A program made the translations under genes and the position numbers. Shown one piece after another: positions 33,315 through 42,364 of a stretch of 64,000 bases of DNA. Position 1 is the first letter of the stretch. The number at the start of each line of letters is the position of its first letter. This DNA is from Streptomyces hiroshimensis (GTDB taxonomy: Bacteria; Actinomycetota; Actinomycetes; Streptomycetales; Streptomycetaceae): NCBI RefSeq assembly GCF_014650335.1, contig NZ_BMUT01000010.1, positions 216,154 through 280,153 of the forward strand, read 5' to 3'. Under the pieces are notes generated by a model. The model searched no databases, had not been told where the DNA came from, and saw nothing but the letters and a program-made list of their open reading frames with translations.

Positions 33315-34256
33315 TCAGGAGCTTTCGGCGCGCACGGTGTCCAGCGCGCGCTGCAGGTCCTCGGGGTAGGTGCTCTCGAACTCGACCCAGCGGCCGTCCT
33401 CGGGGTGCTCGAAGCCGAGCCGCACGGCGTGCAGCCACTGGCGGGTGAGCTTGAGGCGCTTGGCCAGGGTCGGGTCGGCGCCGTAGGTGAGGTCGCCGAC
33501 GCAGGGGTGGCGGTGGGCGGCCATGTGCACACGGATCTGGTGCGTACGGCCGGTCTCCAGCTTCACGTCCAGCAGGCTGGCCGCGCGGAACGCCTCGATG
33601 AGGTCGTAGTGGGTGACCGACGGCTTGCCCTCGGCGGTGACGGCCCACTTGTAGTCGTGGTTGGGGTGGCGGCCGATGGGGGCGTCGATGGTGCCGCTCA
33701 TCGGATCGGGGTGGCCCTGGACCAGCGTGTGGTAGCGCTTGTCGACCGTGCGCTCGCGGAACTGCTGCTTGAGCAGGGTGTAGGCGCGCTCGGACTTGGC
33801 GACGACCATCAGGCCGGAGGTGCCGACGTCCAGGCGGTGCACGATGCCCTGGCGCTCGGCGGCGCCGGAGGTGGAGATGCGGTAGCCCGCGGCGGCCAGG
33901 CCGCCGATGACCGTCGGCCCCGTCCAGCCGGGGCTGGGGTGGGCCGCCACGCCGACCGGCTTGACGATCACGACGATGTCGTCGTCGTCATGGACGATCT
34001 CCATGCCCTCGACGGGCTCGGCGACGATCTGCACCGGCGCGGGCGCGGCGGGCATCTCGACCTCCAGCCAGGCCCCGCCGGTCACGCGGTCGGACTTCCC
34101 GGCCTCCGCCCCGTCCAGCTGGACCTTGCCCGCGGCCGCCAGCTCGGCCGCCTTGGTGCGGGAAAAGCCGAACATACGGGCGATGGCGGCGTCGACGCGC
34201 TCGCCTTCCAGGCCGTCGGGTACGGGCAGGGCGCGGATCTCGGGAATGGTGCTCAC
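33315..34256 (-). CDS. RluA/RluD-family 23S rRNA pseudouridine synthase
   Basis: A 313-aa enzyme from GTG 34256. The N-terminal S4 RNA-binding domain (about 18-75) includes FGFSRTKAAELAAAGKV. The catalytic domain has HRLDVGTSGLMVVAK with the catalytic Asp, and ETGRTHQIRVHMAA later. It isomerises uridines in rRNA, probably the RluD sites, though the exact positions cannot be read from sequence. It lies just downstream of lspA, a frequent pairing in Gram-positives. Confidence 0.93.
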   Translation of the reverse strand: MSTIPEIRALPVPDGLEGERVDAAIARMFGFSRTKAAELAAAGKVQLDGAEAGKSDRVTGGAWLEVEMPAAPAPVQIVAEPVEGMEIVHDDDDIVVIVKPVGVAAHPSPGWTGPTVIGGLAAAGYRISTSGAAERQGIVHRLDVGTSGLMVVAKSERAYTLLKQQFRERTVDKRYHTLVQGHPDPMSGTIDAPIGRHPNHDYKWAVTAEGKPSVTHYDLIEAFRAASLLDVKLETGRTHQIRVHMAAHRHPCVGDLTYGADPTLAKRLKLTRQWLHAVRLGFEHPEDGRWVEFESTYPEDLQRALDTVRAESS

Positions 34257-34298
34257 CCGTCGAGTATGACGGACGGGTGCGACACCCCCGCCCCGGGC

Positions 34299-34847
34299 TC
34301 AGTCCTGGTGGACCGTGCCGTCCGGGTCCAGACCGCGGAAGGACAGGATCACGATGAGGAAGCCGCCGCAGACGATCGCGGAGTCGGCGAGGTTGAAGAC
34401 CGCGAAGTGCGCGGGCGCGATGAAGTCGACCACACCGCCCTCGAAGCCCCCCGGGGCGCGGAACAGGCGGTCGGTGAGATTGCCCAGCGCACCGCCGAGC
34501 AGCAGGCCCAGCGCGATCGCCCACGGCAGGCTGTAGAGCTTGCGGGCGATGCGCGCGATCACCACGATCACGGCGGAGGCGATCACCGTGAAGACGATCG
34601 TCATCGCCTCGCCGATGCCGAAGGCGGCACCGCGGTTGCGGACCACCTCCAGCTGCAGCCAGGTGCCGATCACCTCGATCGGGTCGTGGTGCTCCAGCTT
34701 CGCGACCACGAACAGCTTGCTGCCCAGATCCAGGAGATAGGCGAAGGCGGCCACCACCAGGAGGACCGCGATGCGCCGCCCGCCCTTGGCCGTGGTCGTC
34801 TCCGCGGCCTCCGGCGTGCCGGTGGTGGTCTGTTCCGCCTCTGTCAC
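34299..34847 (-). CDS. lspA: Lipoprotein signal peptidase (signal peptidase II)
   Basis: A 182-aa aspartyl protease from GTG 34847, preceded by AAGGA. It has four membrane helices. The catalytic aspartates are in the conserved blocks VVRNRGAAFGIG (Asn/Arg context), VVDFIAP and FNLADSAIV near the C-terminus. It removes signal peptides from diacylglyceryl-modified prolipoproteins. The N-terminal ~25 residues are Thr/Glu-rich and cytoplasmic. It lies 42 nt upstream of the pseudouridine synthase gene. Confidence 0.96.
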   Translation of the reverse strand: MTEAEQTTTGTPEAAETTTAKGGRRIAVLLVVAAFAYLLDLGSKLFVVAKLEHHDPIEVIGTWLQLEVVRNRGAAFGIGEAMTIVFTVIASAVIVVIARIARKLYSLPWAIALGLLLGGALGNLTDRLFRAPGGFEGGVVDFIAPAHFAVFNLADSAIVCGGFLIVILSFRGLDPDGTVHQD

Positions 34848-34925
34848 GTGAGTCCTTCGACGTCGTCCAGGTCGCCAGGGCCTGCCTGACTGAGGACGAG
34901 GGTACGGCACACTCGCGCGACGGGG

Positions 34926-36194
34926 TCAGCGGCGTTCCTGGCGCTGTTTGCACTCCACACACAGGGTCGCCCGCGGGAACGCCTGCATGCGGGCCTTGCC
35001 GATGGGCTTCCCGCAGTTCTCGCAGAGCCCGTACGTTCCGGCGTCGAGCCGTTCCAGCGCCCGCTCGGTCTGGTCCAGCATCTCCCGGGCGTTGGCGGCC
35101 AGCGCCAGCTCGTGCTCCCGGGTGATGTTCTTGGTGCCGGTGTCGGCCTGGTCGTCGCCCGCGCCGTCGCCCGAGTCCCGCATCAGGCCGGTGATCGCCT
35201 CCTCCGAGTGGGCGATCTCCGCCCGCAGCCGCAGCACCTCGCTCTGCAGCTCCGTCCGGGCCTCGGCCACCTCCGCCGGCGACCAGGGCTCCTCCCCCGG
35301 CCGTACGGCGAGCTCACCGGGCTCCGCGGGCCCCGTGCGGGCCCCCGGCACCTTCCCCGCGGCCCGTGTCCCGTCCATGGTCTTCTTCGCAGCCACCGTC
35401 CTGGCTCCCGTCTTCTCAGGGGGCACCGCCTTCTGGGCAGGTGCGGCTTCTTCTGTGCGGGCGGCCTTGCCGCCGGGCGCGGCCTTCCTGACAGCCGGCG
35501 CCTGAGCGGCGCCCTTCCCGGCGGCGGACGCCGCCTTCTTGCCTGCGGCCTTCTTGGCAGAGGCCCCGGCCGCCGGCGCGGCGCCCTCCCCGGCGGGGGC
35601 CGCCTTCTTGGTGGCGGCCGTCTTCGTGGCGGAGGCCGTCTTCTTGGCGGGGGCCTTCGCAGAGGGCGCGGACGCCGCCTTCTTCCCCGCGGCCTTCTTG
35701 GACGAGGCCGAGCCCGACCCGGACGCCCGGGCGACGGCCTTCTCGGCGGACGCCGCCTTCTTTCCGGCGGCGGCCTTCTTGGACGAGGCCGAGCTTGCCC
35801 CGGATCCCCGGGCGGCAGCCTTCTTGGCGGGTGCCTCCTTGCCCGAGGCCGTCGTCCCCTTCCCGGCCGTGGCGGCTTTCTTGGCGGCGGCAGTCTTCTT
35901 CGCCGGAGCGGCCTTCTTCGCGGCAGACGCCTTCTCGGCCGCCCCGGCCGCAGTGGCCTTCTCCGCAGCCTTCCCCCCGCTCGCGGCGGCCTTGGCGGCC
36001 CGGCCCGCCGTCGTCCCCTTCCCGGCCGCCCCGGCCACACCCCCGGCGGGGGCCTTCTTCGCCGGAGCGGCGGCCTTCGCCGTCTTCCCGCCGCCCCTGG
36101 CGGCCTTCGCGGCAGCGGCCCCGGCCCCGCCGTGGGCCTTCCCCTTCGCGGAAGCGGCCCCCGCTGCTTCCGCGACCGCTCTCTTCGCCACCAT
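34926..36194 (-). CDS. DksA/TraR-family zinc-finger protein with long histone-H1-like Lys/Ala tail
   Basis: A 422-aa protein from ATG 36194. Residues about 1-290 are low-complexity Lys/Ala/Pro, with repeated AKKAA, KKTAS and AGKKAAS units like a histone H1 tail. The last ~120 residues form a DksA/TraR module: a coiled-coil-like helix pair and the finger CENCGKPIG...LCVEC (CX2C-X17-CX2C). DksA proteins bind the RNA polymerase secondary channel; the basic tail suggests DNA or RNA binding as well. The finger-only family is usually 100-250 aa, so the tail is unusually long. It is divergent from ileS. Confidence 0.88.
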   Translation of the reverse strand: MVAKRAVAEAAGAASAKGKAHGGAGAAAAKAARGGGKTAKAAAPAKKAPAGGVAGAAGKGTTAGRAAKAAASGGKAAEKATAAGAAEKASAAKKAAPAKKTAAAKKAATAGKGTTASGKEAPAKKAAARGSGASSASSKKAAAGKKAASAEKAVARASGSGSASSKKAAGKKAASAPSAKAPAKKTASATKTAATKKAAPAGEGAAPAAGASAKKAAGKKAASAAGKGAAQAPAVRKAAPGGKAARTEEAAPAQKAVPPEKTGARTVAAKKTMDGTRAAGKVPGARTGPAEPGELAVRPGEEPWSPAEVAEARTELQSEVLRLRAEIAHSEEAITGLMRDSGDGAGDDQADTGTKNITREHELALAANAREMLDQTERALERLDAGTYGLCENCGKPIGKARMQAFPRATLCVECKQRQERR

Positions 36195-36385
36195 GACCGC
36201 GGCCCCTTCACATTTTATGATCTTGCGCGCGAATCGTGCCGGAACGATAAAACTCCACCGGGCACGCGGCAACGGGGCACGCCGGTCTCATCGGTTGTGC
36301 CCCGCCCCCGGCCCTGTAATCGGACTGCACCCGTCCCCCGCCCGGCCCCGGCCGAAACCGGTGGGCCGCGTCCGGTCCCGCCCCG

Positions 36386-36391
36386 TACACT
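36386..36391 (+). promoter_or_regulatory. Candidate -10 element of the ileS leader
   Basis: TACACT fits the actinobacterial TANNNT -10 consensus and is placed so that transcription would start near 36398, right at the first conserved T-box bases. No good -35 is visible. The remaining upstream bases (36195-36385) hold nothing else I can support. Confidence 0.45.
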
Positions 36392-36397
36392 GGGCGC

Positions 36398-36677
36398 AGC
36401 GAAAGGCGTGGAAGGGACGAGTAGCGCCGCACGCAGCCTGTAGCGACCCGGGGACGGTGGGAGCCCGGGGGCGTGCGCGGTGTGAAGATCACCCCTGAGC
36501 CGCCGGAAGAACGCCCCCGGACACCCGGCGGGTCAGTAGAGCCGGCATCGCGGCCCAATGAGGGGGTCACGGGCGCAAGCGCCCGCGGCCAAGGAGGGTG
36601 GTACCGCGGGAGGCGTACAGCGCATCTCGTCCCTCCGACGGACAGCGCAATGACGTTCCGCCGGAGGAAGCCTCACC
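36398..36677 (+). promoter_or_regulatory. T-box riboswitch leader of ileS (translational type)
   Basis: The leader contains the GGGACGAGTAG stem I region, the conserved GGTGGGAGCCCGG segment, and a specifier loop with ATC (Ile) at 36488-36490 in GTGAAGATCACC. The T-box sequence AGGGTGGTACCGCGG starts at 36595, and its TGGT pairs with the ACCA end of uncharged tRNA-Ile. There is no terminator T-run. Instead CCTCCGACGG (36632-36641) can pair at 9 of 10 positions with CCGCCGGAGG (36658-36667), which contains the ileS Shine-Dalgarno. Uncharged tRNA-Ile would therefore free the ribosome binding site. Confidence 0.93.
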
Positions 36678-39600
36678 ATGAGTCCCCAGCCGCAGTACCG
36701 CCAGGTACCCGCCCAGGTGGACCTGCCCGCCCTGGAGCACGCCGTGCTCGAGTTCTGGCGCGAGAGCAAGGTCTTCGCCCGTAGCCTCGAGCAGTCCGAG
36801 GGCCGCCCCGAGTGGGTGTTCTACGAGGGCCCGCCCACGGCCAACGGCATGCCGGGCGCGCACCACATCGAGGCCCGCGTCTTCAAGGACGTCTTCCCCC
36901 GCTTCCGCACGATGCAGGGCTACCACGTCGGCCGCAAGGCCGGCTGGGACTGCCACGGCCTGCCGGTCGAGCTCGCGGTGGAGAAGGAGCTGGGCTTCTC
37001 GGGCAAGCAGGACATCGAGGCGTACGGCATCGCGGCCTTCAACGACAAGTGCCGCGAGTCCGTCACCCGCCACACGGACGCCTTCGCCGAGCTCACCACC
37101 CGCATGGGCTACTGGGTCGACCTGGACGACGCCTACCGCACGATGGACCCGGACTACGTCCAGTCCGTCTGGTGGTCGCTGAAGGAGATCTTCAACAAGG
37201 GCCTGCTGGTCCAGGACCACCGCGTGGCCCCCTGGTGCCCCCGCTGCGGCACCGGCCTGTCGGACCACGAGCTGGCCCAGGGCTACGAGACGGTCGTCGA
37301 CCCCTCCGTCTTCGTCCGCTTCCCGCTGACCTCCGGCCCGCTCGCGGGCGAGGCCTCGCTGCTGGTGTGGACGACCACCCCCTGGACGCTGGTCTCCAAC
37401 ACCGCCGCCGCCGCGCACCCCGACGTCACCTACGTCGTCGCCACCGACGGCAGCGAGAAGCTCGTCGTCGCCGAGCCGCTGCTGGAGAAGGCCCTCGGCG
37501 AGGGCTGGACGGCCACCGGGCAGTCCTTCACCGGCCGCGAGATGGAGCGCTGGGCCTACCGCCGCCCGTTCGACCTGGTCGAGCTGGAGGGCGCCAACTT
37601 CGTCGTCAACGCCGAGTACGTCACGACCGAGGACGGCACGGGTCTGGTCCACCAGGCGCCCGCCTTCGGTGAGGACGACCTCAGGACCTGCCGCGCCTAC
37701 GGCCTGCCGGTCGTCAACCCGGTCCGCCCGGACGGCACCTTCGAGGAGGGCCTCGCCCTCGTCGGCGGCCAGTTCTTCAAGAAGGCCGACGAGAAGCTCG
37801 TCGCGGACCTCTCCGAGCGCGGCCTGCTCTTCAAGCACATCGCCTACGAGCACAGCTACCCGCACTGCTGGCGCTGCCACACCGCGCTCCTCTACTACGC
37901 GCAGCCGTCCTGGTACATCCGCACCACCGCGATCAAGGACCGGCTGCTCGAGGAGAACGAGAAGACCAACTGGTTCCCCGAGTCGGTCAAGCACGGCCGC
38001 TTCGGCGACTGGCTGAACAACAACATCGACTGGGCGCTCTCCCGCAACCGCTACTGGGGCACGCCGCTGCCGATCTGGCGCTGCGAGGAGAACCACCTCA
38101 CCTGCGTCGGCTCCCTGGCCGAGCTCTCCGAGCTCACCGGCACCGACCAGAGCGGCCTCGACCCGCACCGCCCGTACATCGACGACGTCACCTTCACCTG
38201 CACCGCCGAGGGCTGCTCCCACACCGCCGTGCGCGTGCCGGAGGTCATCGACGCCTGGTACGACTCGGGCTCGATGCCGTTCGCGCAGTGGGGCTACCCG
38301 TACAAGAACAAGGAGCTCTTCGAGAAGCGCTACCCGGCGCAGTTCATCTCGGAGGCCATCGACCAGACCCGCGGCTGGTTCTACACCCTGATGGCCGTCG
38401 GCACCCTCGTCTTCGACAAGTCGTCGTACGAGAACGTCGTCTGCCTGGGCCACATCCTCGCCGAGGACGGCCGGAAGATGTCCAAGCACCTGGGCAACAT
38501 CCTCCAGCCGATCCCGCTGATGGACCAGCACGGCGCCGACGCCGTCCGCTGGTTCATGGCGGCCGGCGGCTCCCCGTGGTCCGCGCGCCGCGTGGGCCAC
38601 GGCACCATCCAGGAGGTCGTCCGCAAGACGCTCCTCACGTACTGGAACACGGTCGCCTTCCAGGCCCTCTACGCCCGCACGTCCGGCTGGGCGCCCAGCG
38701 CCGCGGACCCGGCCCCGGCCGACCGCCCGCTGCTGGACCGCTGGCTGCTCGGCGAGCTGAACGCCCTCGTCGGCCAGGTCACCGAGGCCATGGAGGCCTA
38801 CGACACCCAGCGGGCCGGCAAGCTGCTGTCCTCCTTCGTCGACGACCTGTCCAACTGGTACGTGCGCCGCTCGCGCCGCCGGTTCTGGCAGGGTGACGCG
38901 GCCGCGCTGCGCACCCTCCACGAGGTCGTCGAGACGGTGACCCGCCTGATGGCGCCCCTGGTGCCGTTCATCACCGAGCGCGTCTGGCAGGACCTCGTGG
39001 TCCCCGTCGACCCGCAGGCCCCCACGTCGGTCCACCTGGCCGGCTGGCCGGTGGCGGACGCCGCCCTCGTCGACCCGAAGCTGTCGCAGCAGATGCTGCT
39101 CGTGCGGCGTCTGGTCGAGCTGGGCCGCGCCACCCGCGCGGAGTCCGGCGTCAAGACCCGTCAGCCGCTCTCCCGCGCGCTGGTGGCCTCGGCCGGCTTC
39201 GAGGAGCTGGGCGCCGAGCTGCGCGCCCAGATCGCCGAGGAGCTCAACGTCTCCTCCCTCGCCTCCCTCTCCGAGGTGGGGGGTTCCCTGGTCGACACCA
39301 CCGCCAAGGCCAATTTCCGTGCCCTGGGCAAGCGGTTCGGCAAGGGCGTCCAGGCGGTCGCCAAGGCCGTCGCCGGGGCGGATGCCGCGGCGCTGTCGCT
39401 GGCCCTGCGCGAGGGCACGGCCTCGGTCGAGGTGGACGGCGAGACGGTCGCCCTCTCGCCCGACGAGGTCATCATCACCGAAACGCCCCGCGAGGGCTGG
39501 TCGGTGGCCTCGGACTCGGGTGCCACGGTGGCGCTCGACCTGGAGATCACCCCGGAGCTGCGCCGCGCGGGCCTCGCCCGTGACGCCGTCCGGCTCATCC

Positions 39601-39830
39601 AGGAGGCCCGGAAGAACAGCGGTCTGGACGTCGCCGACCGGATCGCCGTGCGCTGGGAGTCGGCGGCCGAGGAAGTCCGTACCGCCCTCTCGGAGCACGC
39701 CTCCCTGATTGCGGACGAGGTTCTGGCCACGGACTTCGCCGAGGGCGAGGCCGACGGCTCCTACGGTGAGCCTTTCACCGACGAAGCGCTTTCGCTGACG
39801 TTCCGTCTCCGCAAGGCGACCGAGGCCTGA
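36678..39830 (+). CDS. ileS: Isoleucyl-tRNA synthetase
   Basis: A 1050-aa class Ia synthetase charging tRNA-Ile. The HIGH-type motif appears in TANGMPGAHHIEAR, and KMSKH in EDGRKMSKHLG. The CP1 editing domain lies between about 190 and 400, Cys pairs (CPRC, CWRC, CTAEGC) suggest zinc sites, and the anticodon-binding domain is C-terminal. Length and motifs suit the actinobacterial, eukaryote-like IleS type, which in relatives is less sensitive to mupirocin; that is inference. Expression is governed by the T-box leader directly upstream. Confidence 0.98.
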   Translation: MSPQPQYRQVPAQVDLPALEHAVLEFWRESKVFARSLEQSEGRPEWVFYEGPPTANGMPGAHHIEARVFKDVFPRFRTMQGYHVGRKAGWDCHGLPVELAVEKELGFSGKQDIEAYGIAAFNDKCRESVTRHTDAFAELTTRMGYWVDLDDAYRTMDPDYVQSVWWSLKEIFNKGLLVQDHRVAPWCPRCGTGLSDHELAQGYETVVDPSVFVRFPLTSGPLAGEASLLVWTTTPWTLVSNTAAAAHPDVTYVVATDGSEKLVVAEPLLEKALGEGWTATGQSFTGREMERWAYRRPFDLVELEGANFVVNAEYVTTEDGTGLVHQAPAFGEDDLRTCRAYGLPVVNPVRPDGTFEEGLALVGGQFFKKADEKLVADLSERGLLFKHIAYEHSYPHCWRCHTALLYYAQPSWYIRTTAIKDRLLEENEKTNWFPESVKHGRFGDWLNNNIDWALSRNRYWGTPLPIWRCEENHLTCVGSLAELSELTGTDQSGLDPHRPYIDDVTFTCTAEGCSHTAVRVPEVIDAWYDSGSMPFAQWGYPYKNKELFEKRYPAQFISEAIDQTRGWFYTLMAVGTLVFDKSSYENVVCLGHILAEDGRKMSKHLGNILQPIPLMDQHGADAVRWFMAAGGSPWSARRVGHGTIQEVVRKTLLTYWNTVAFQALYARTSGWAPSAADPAPADRPLLDRWLLGELNALVGQVTEAMEAYDTQRAGKLLSSFVDDLSNWYVRRSRRRFWQGDAAALRTLHEVVETVTRLMAPLVPFITERVWQDLVVPVDPQAPTSVHLAGWPVADAALVDPKLSQQMLLVRRLVELGRATRAESGVKTRQPLSRALVASAGFEELGAELRAQIAEELNVSSLASLSEVGGSLVDTTAKANFRALGKRFGKGVQAVAKAVAGADAAALSLALREGTASVEVDGETVALSPDEVIITETPREGWSVASDSGATVALDLEITPELRRAGLARDAVRLIQEARKNSGLDVADRIAVRWESAAEEVRTALSEHASLIADEVLATDFAEGEADGSYGEPFTDEALSLTFRLRKATEA

Positions 39831-39837
39831 TAAAACC

Positions 39838-39878
39838 GGCAATGGCCGGGTGAGGGATTCCCTCGCCCGGCCATTGCC
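39838..39878. terminator. 19-bp stem terminator after ileS
   Basis: GGCAATGGCCGGGTGAGGG and CCCTCGCCCGGCCATTGCC pair over 19 positions with one G-U wobble and the loop ATT, starting 7 bp after the ileS stop codon. This is a strong intrinsic hairpin. Confidence 0.85.
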
Positions 39879-39923
39879 ATATGTCGTATTGGCCGACATC
39901 CGTACGGAAATACAGAGCGCATA

Positions 39924-39965
39924 AAAGGGCCGGGCCCCTGGGAAATCCCAGGGGCCCGGCCCTTT
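39924..39965. terminator. Perfect 20-bp stem terminator between ileS and divIVA
   Basis: AAAGGGCCGGGCCCCTGGGA is followed after AA by its exact reverse complement. A-rich and T-rich ends on the two flanks make it a good bidirectional terminator, probably serving the convergent divIVA operon. The rest of 39831-40011 shows no gene. Confidence 0.88.
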
Positions 39966-40011
39966 ATGACTGCCGACCGACCGACTGCCGACTAGCGGCC
40001 GTACGGGCGCG

Positions 40012-41220
40012 TCAGTTGTCGTCCTCGTCGATAAGGAAGCCCCGCATGGGGGACGGCGCCTGCTGCATCGGCTGCTGGCCCTGCGGCCGCACCGGTGCCA
40101 TCGGCTGGGTCATCGCCGGGGACATCTGCTGCTGGCCACCGTAGGACGGGCCGCCCATGGAGGTGTTGCCGCCCATCGAGGTGTTGCCACCCATGGACGG
40201 GTTGCCGCCCATGCTGTGGCCGCCCATGCCCGCACCTGCCGGAGCCATCGACCCGCTCATCGAGGGGGCCGCGGGCAGCGACGGGGTGTTGGGGTTGCGG
40301 GGCGGGGCCAGCGAGTCGTCCGCCTGGTTCTCCAGCTGGCGCAGCTGGCTCTCCAGGTAGGACTTCAGACGCGTGCGGTACTCGCGCTCGAAGCCGCGCA
40401 GGTCCTCGACCTTGCGCTCCAGCGTGGCGCGGGCGGACTCCAGGGAGCCCATCGCGACGCGGTGCTTCTCCTGCGCATCCCGCTCCAGGGCGTCGGCCTT
40501 GGCGCGGGCGTCCCGCTCCAGGCCCTCGGCCCGGCTGCGCGCCTCGCCGACGATCTTGTTGGCCTCGGAACGGGCCTCCGCGATCGCCTGGTCGGCGGTC
40601 TGCTGAGCGAGCGAGAGCACACGGGCGGCGCTGTCACCGCCCGGGCCCTGGCCCGGCTGCGGCAGCTGCGGGCCGCCCATGGGGCCGTTCTGGCCCATGG
40701 GGTTCTGCCCCATAGGACCGTTCTGCCCCATTCCGTTCTGACCCATCGGACCGTTCTGACCCATGGGACCGCCCATGGGGCCGCCCATCGGACCGTTCTG
40801 ACCCATGGGGCCGGGGCCGTTCTGACCCATCGGGCCGGGACCGTGCGGACCCTGGGGACCGTGGCCGTGACCGCTGGGGCCGGCCGGAAGCTGCGGGGCA
40901 CCGCCCGGCAGCTGCGGCGGGCCGCCCATCTGCTGCTGCTGCGGCACCGGCTGCGGTCCGGATATGGCGGCGGGCACCGGAGCCCCGCCGGGTCGCTGGT
41001 CCTGCGGCTCGGGCTTGCGCATGCCCTGCTGCTGGTTCTGCGCGGCGGCACGCGTGGCGGCGGCCAGCTTGGCGCGCAGGTCCTCGTTCTCGCGGAGCAG
41101 ACGGGTCAGTTCGGCCTCGACCTCGTCCAGGAAGGCATCGACCTCGTCCTCGTCATAGCCTTCTCGGAGACGGACGGTCGTGAACTGCTTGTTCCGCACG
41201 TCCTCGGGGGTCAACGGCAT
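40012..41220 (-). CDS. divIVA: DivIVA polar growth scaffold protein
   Basis: A 402-aa protein. The N-terminal membrane-binding domain MPLTPEDVRNKQFTT leads into a coiled coil to about 55. A long Gln/Gly/Pro/Met-rich linker (about 60-195) holds tandem PMGQNG units. A second coiled coil spans about 200-305, and the C-terminal tail has repeats of SMGGN before ending GFLIDEDDN. In Streptomyces DivIVA marks hyphal tips and organises tip growth and branching, and is essential. It is the last gene of the dcw region, 49 nt downstream of yggT. Confidence 0.96.
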   Translation of the reverse strand: MPLTPEDVRNKQFTTVRLREGYDEDEVDAFLDEVEAELTRLLRENEDLRAKLAAATRAAAQNQQQGMRKPEPQDQRPGGAPVPAAISGPQPVPQQQQMGGPPQLPGGAPQLPAGPSGHGHGPQGPHGPGPMGQNGPGPMGQNGPMGGPMGGPMGQNGPMGQNGMGQNGPMGQNPMGQNGPMGGPQLPQPGQGPGGDSAARVLSLAQQTADQAIAEARSEANKIVGEARSRAEGLERDARAKADALERDAQEKHRVAMGSLESARATLERKVEDLRGFEREYRTRLKSYLESQLRQLENQADDSLAPPRNPNTPSLPAAPSMSGSMAPAGAGMGGHSMGGNPSMGGNTSMGGNTSMGGPSYGGQQQMSPAMTQPMAPVRPQGQQPMQQAPSPMRGFLIDEDDN

Positions 41221-41269
41221 CTCTTCTTCACCTCAACGTAGTCGTCGGCAATCGGCAAGACCGTATCGT

Positions 41270-41554
41270 TCACACCTGCTCCACGACGCGGATCAGGATG
41301 AAGACGATAATCATCAATACGAAGAAGGACAGGTCGAGCGCCACGCCCCCGAGACGCAGCGGCGGAATGAACCGCCGCAGAAGCTTGAGTGGCGGATCGG
41401 TGACAGTGTAGGTGGCCTCAAGGATGACCACCATCGCCTTACCGGGTTGCCATGAGCGAGCGAACTGGAAGACGTAATCCATCACCAGCCGGAAGATCAG
41501 CACAAACAGGAAGCAATACAGCGCGATGTAGATCACCTGCAGTGCGATGCTCAT
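41270..41554 (-). CDS. YggT-family membrane protein
   Basis: A 94-aa protein with two membrane helices (about 4-25 and 70-92) and a cytoplasmic connecting segment containing DPPLKLLRRFIPPLRLGG, the YggT signature. It is nearly always found between sepF and divIVA in Gram-positives (YlmG). In cyanobacteria and Streptomyces relatives it affects septation or nucleoid distribution; the exact mechanism is unclear. Confidence 0.93.
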   Translation of the reverse strand: MSIALQVIYIALYCFLFVLIFRLVMDYVFQFARSWQPGKAMVVILEATYTVTDPPLKLLRRFIPPLRLGGVALDLSFFVLMIIVFILIRVVEQV

Positions 41555-41630
41555 CTCGCGCTTCCCTCTCCCCTTGCTCGTACCCGGCCTGTTCGGCCGT
41601 CATTCTCCCGGTATCGCCAGGTATTGCGTC

Positions 41631-42242
41631 TCAGCTCTGATTGAAGAACCCACCCTCTGCGATGCGGGCCTTGTCCTCCGCCGTGACATCGACGTTAGCA
41701 GGAGACAGCAGGAACACCTTCTGCGTCACCCGCTCGATGCTGCCGTGGAGACCGAAGACGAGGCCGGCGGCGAAGTCGACAAGTCGCTTCGCATCCGTGT
41801 CGTCCATCTCCGTCAGATTCATGATCACCGGGGTGCCCTCGCGGAAGTGTTCCCCGATGGTACGGGCTTCGTTGTAGGTCCGGGGGTGCAACGTCGTGAT
41901 GCGGTAGGGCTCCCGCTCGGACACAACCTTGGGCATGATCACCGGTGCGTTCTTCTCCAGAGAGTGGCGTTCGGGTGTGATGGACGCCACGGGGGCGATT
42001 CGGGCGGGTCGTCCCGTTTCCGCTGTGAGCGGAGCGGGTTCGCGCTGTGCAGGCGGCTGGGCGACTCGAACCGGTTCGTCCGATTGCGTCTGTTGTGCGA
42101 GGTGTTGCTGATGCTGCTGCCTGCGTCGGTCGGGCTCCGGCTCGGGTTCGAACTCGTCGTCGGGGTCGAACCCCGGGCCGTCGTACCCATCGTCCTCCAC
42201 GAGGCCGAGGTAGACCGCCATCTTGCGCATCGCGCCGGCCAT
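41631..42242 (-). CDS. sepF: Cell division protein SepF
   Basis: A 203-aa protein. The N-terminal amphipathic membrane anchor is MRKMAVYLGLVEDDGY, the linker (about 22-110) is Gln/Pro/Glu-rich, and the C-terminal SepF domain (about 112-190) includes TPVIMNLTEMDDTDAKRLVDF. SepF polymerises and tethers FtsZ to the membrane. In the 122-bp upstream gap there is a TATGGT -10-like sequence on the minus strand, but no matching -35. Confidence 0.95.
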   Translation of the reverse strand: MAGAMRKMAVYLGLVEDDGYDGPGFDPDDEFEPEPEPDRRRQQHQQHLAQQTQSDEPVRVAQPPAQREPAPLTAETGRPARIAPVASITPERHSLEKNAPVIMPKVVSEREPYRITTLHPRTYNEARTIGEHFREGTPVIMNLTEMDDTDAKRLVDFAAGLVFGLHGSIERVTQKVFLLSPANVDVTAEDKARIAEGGFFNQS

Positions 42243-42364
42243 TCTCTGCGTCCTCCGCTCTGTGGTGGATCGGCTCCGTCAACGGCGCCTTGGATCCACG
42301 CGGTCTGCCCGCCTTCTGGCGGGAATGACCATATTTTTTGCTGTGGTCCGACTTCTTGGCGACG

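Noticed and set aside
36567..39899. A 1110-codon open frame antisense to ileS
   Set aside because: Same shadow effect. It overlaps the T-box and ileS, whose motifs are complete.
42308..42323. Hairpin CCCGCC-TTCT-GGCGGG followed by a T-run on the plus strand, upstream of sepF
   Set aside because: A plus-strand terminator would serve no gene here, and on the minus strand the run precedes the hairpin. A 6-bp stem can arise by chance.
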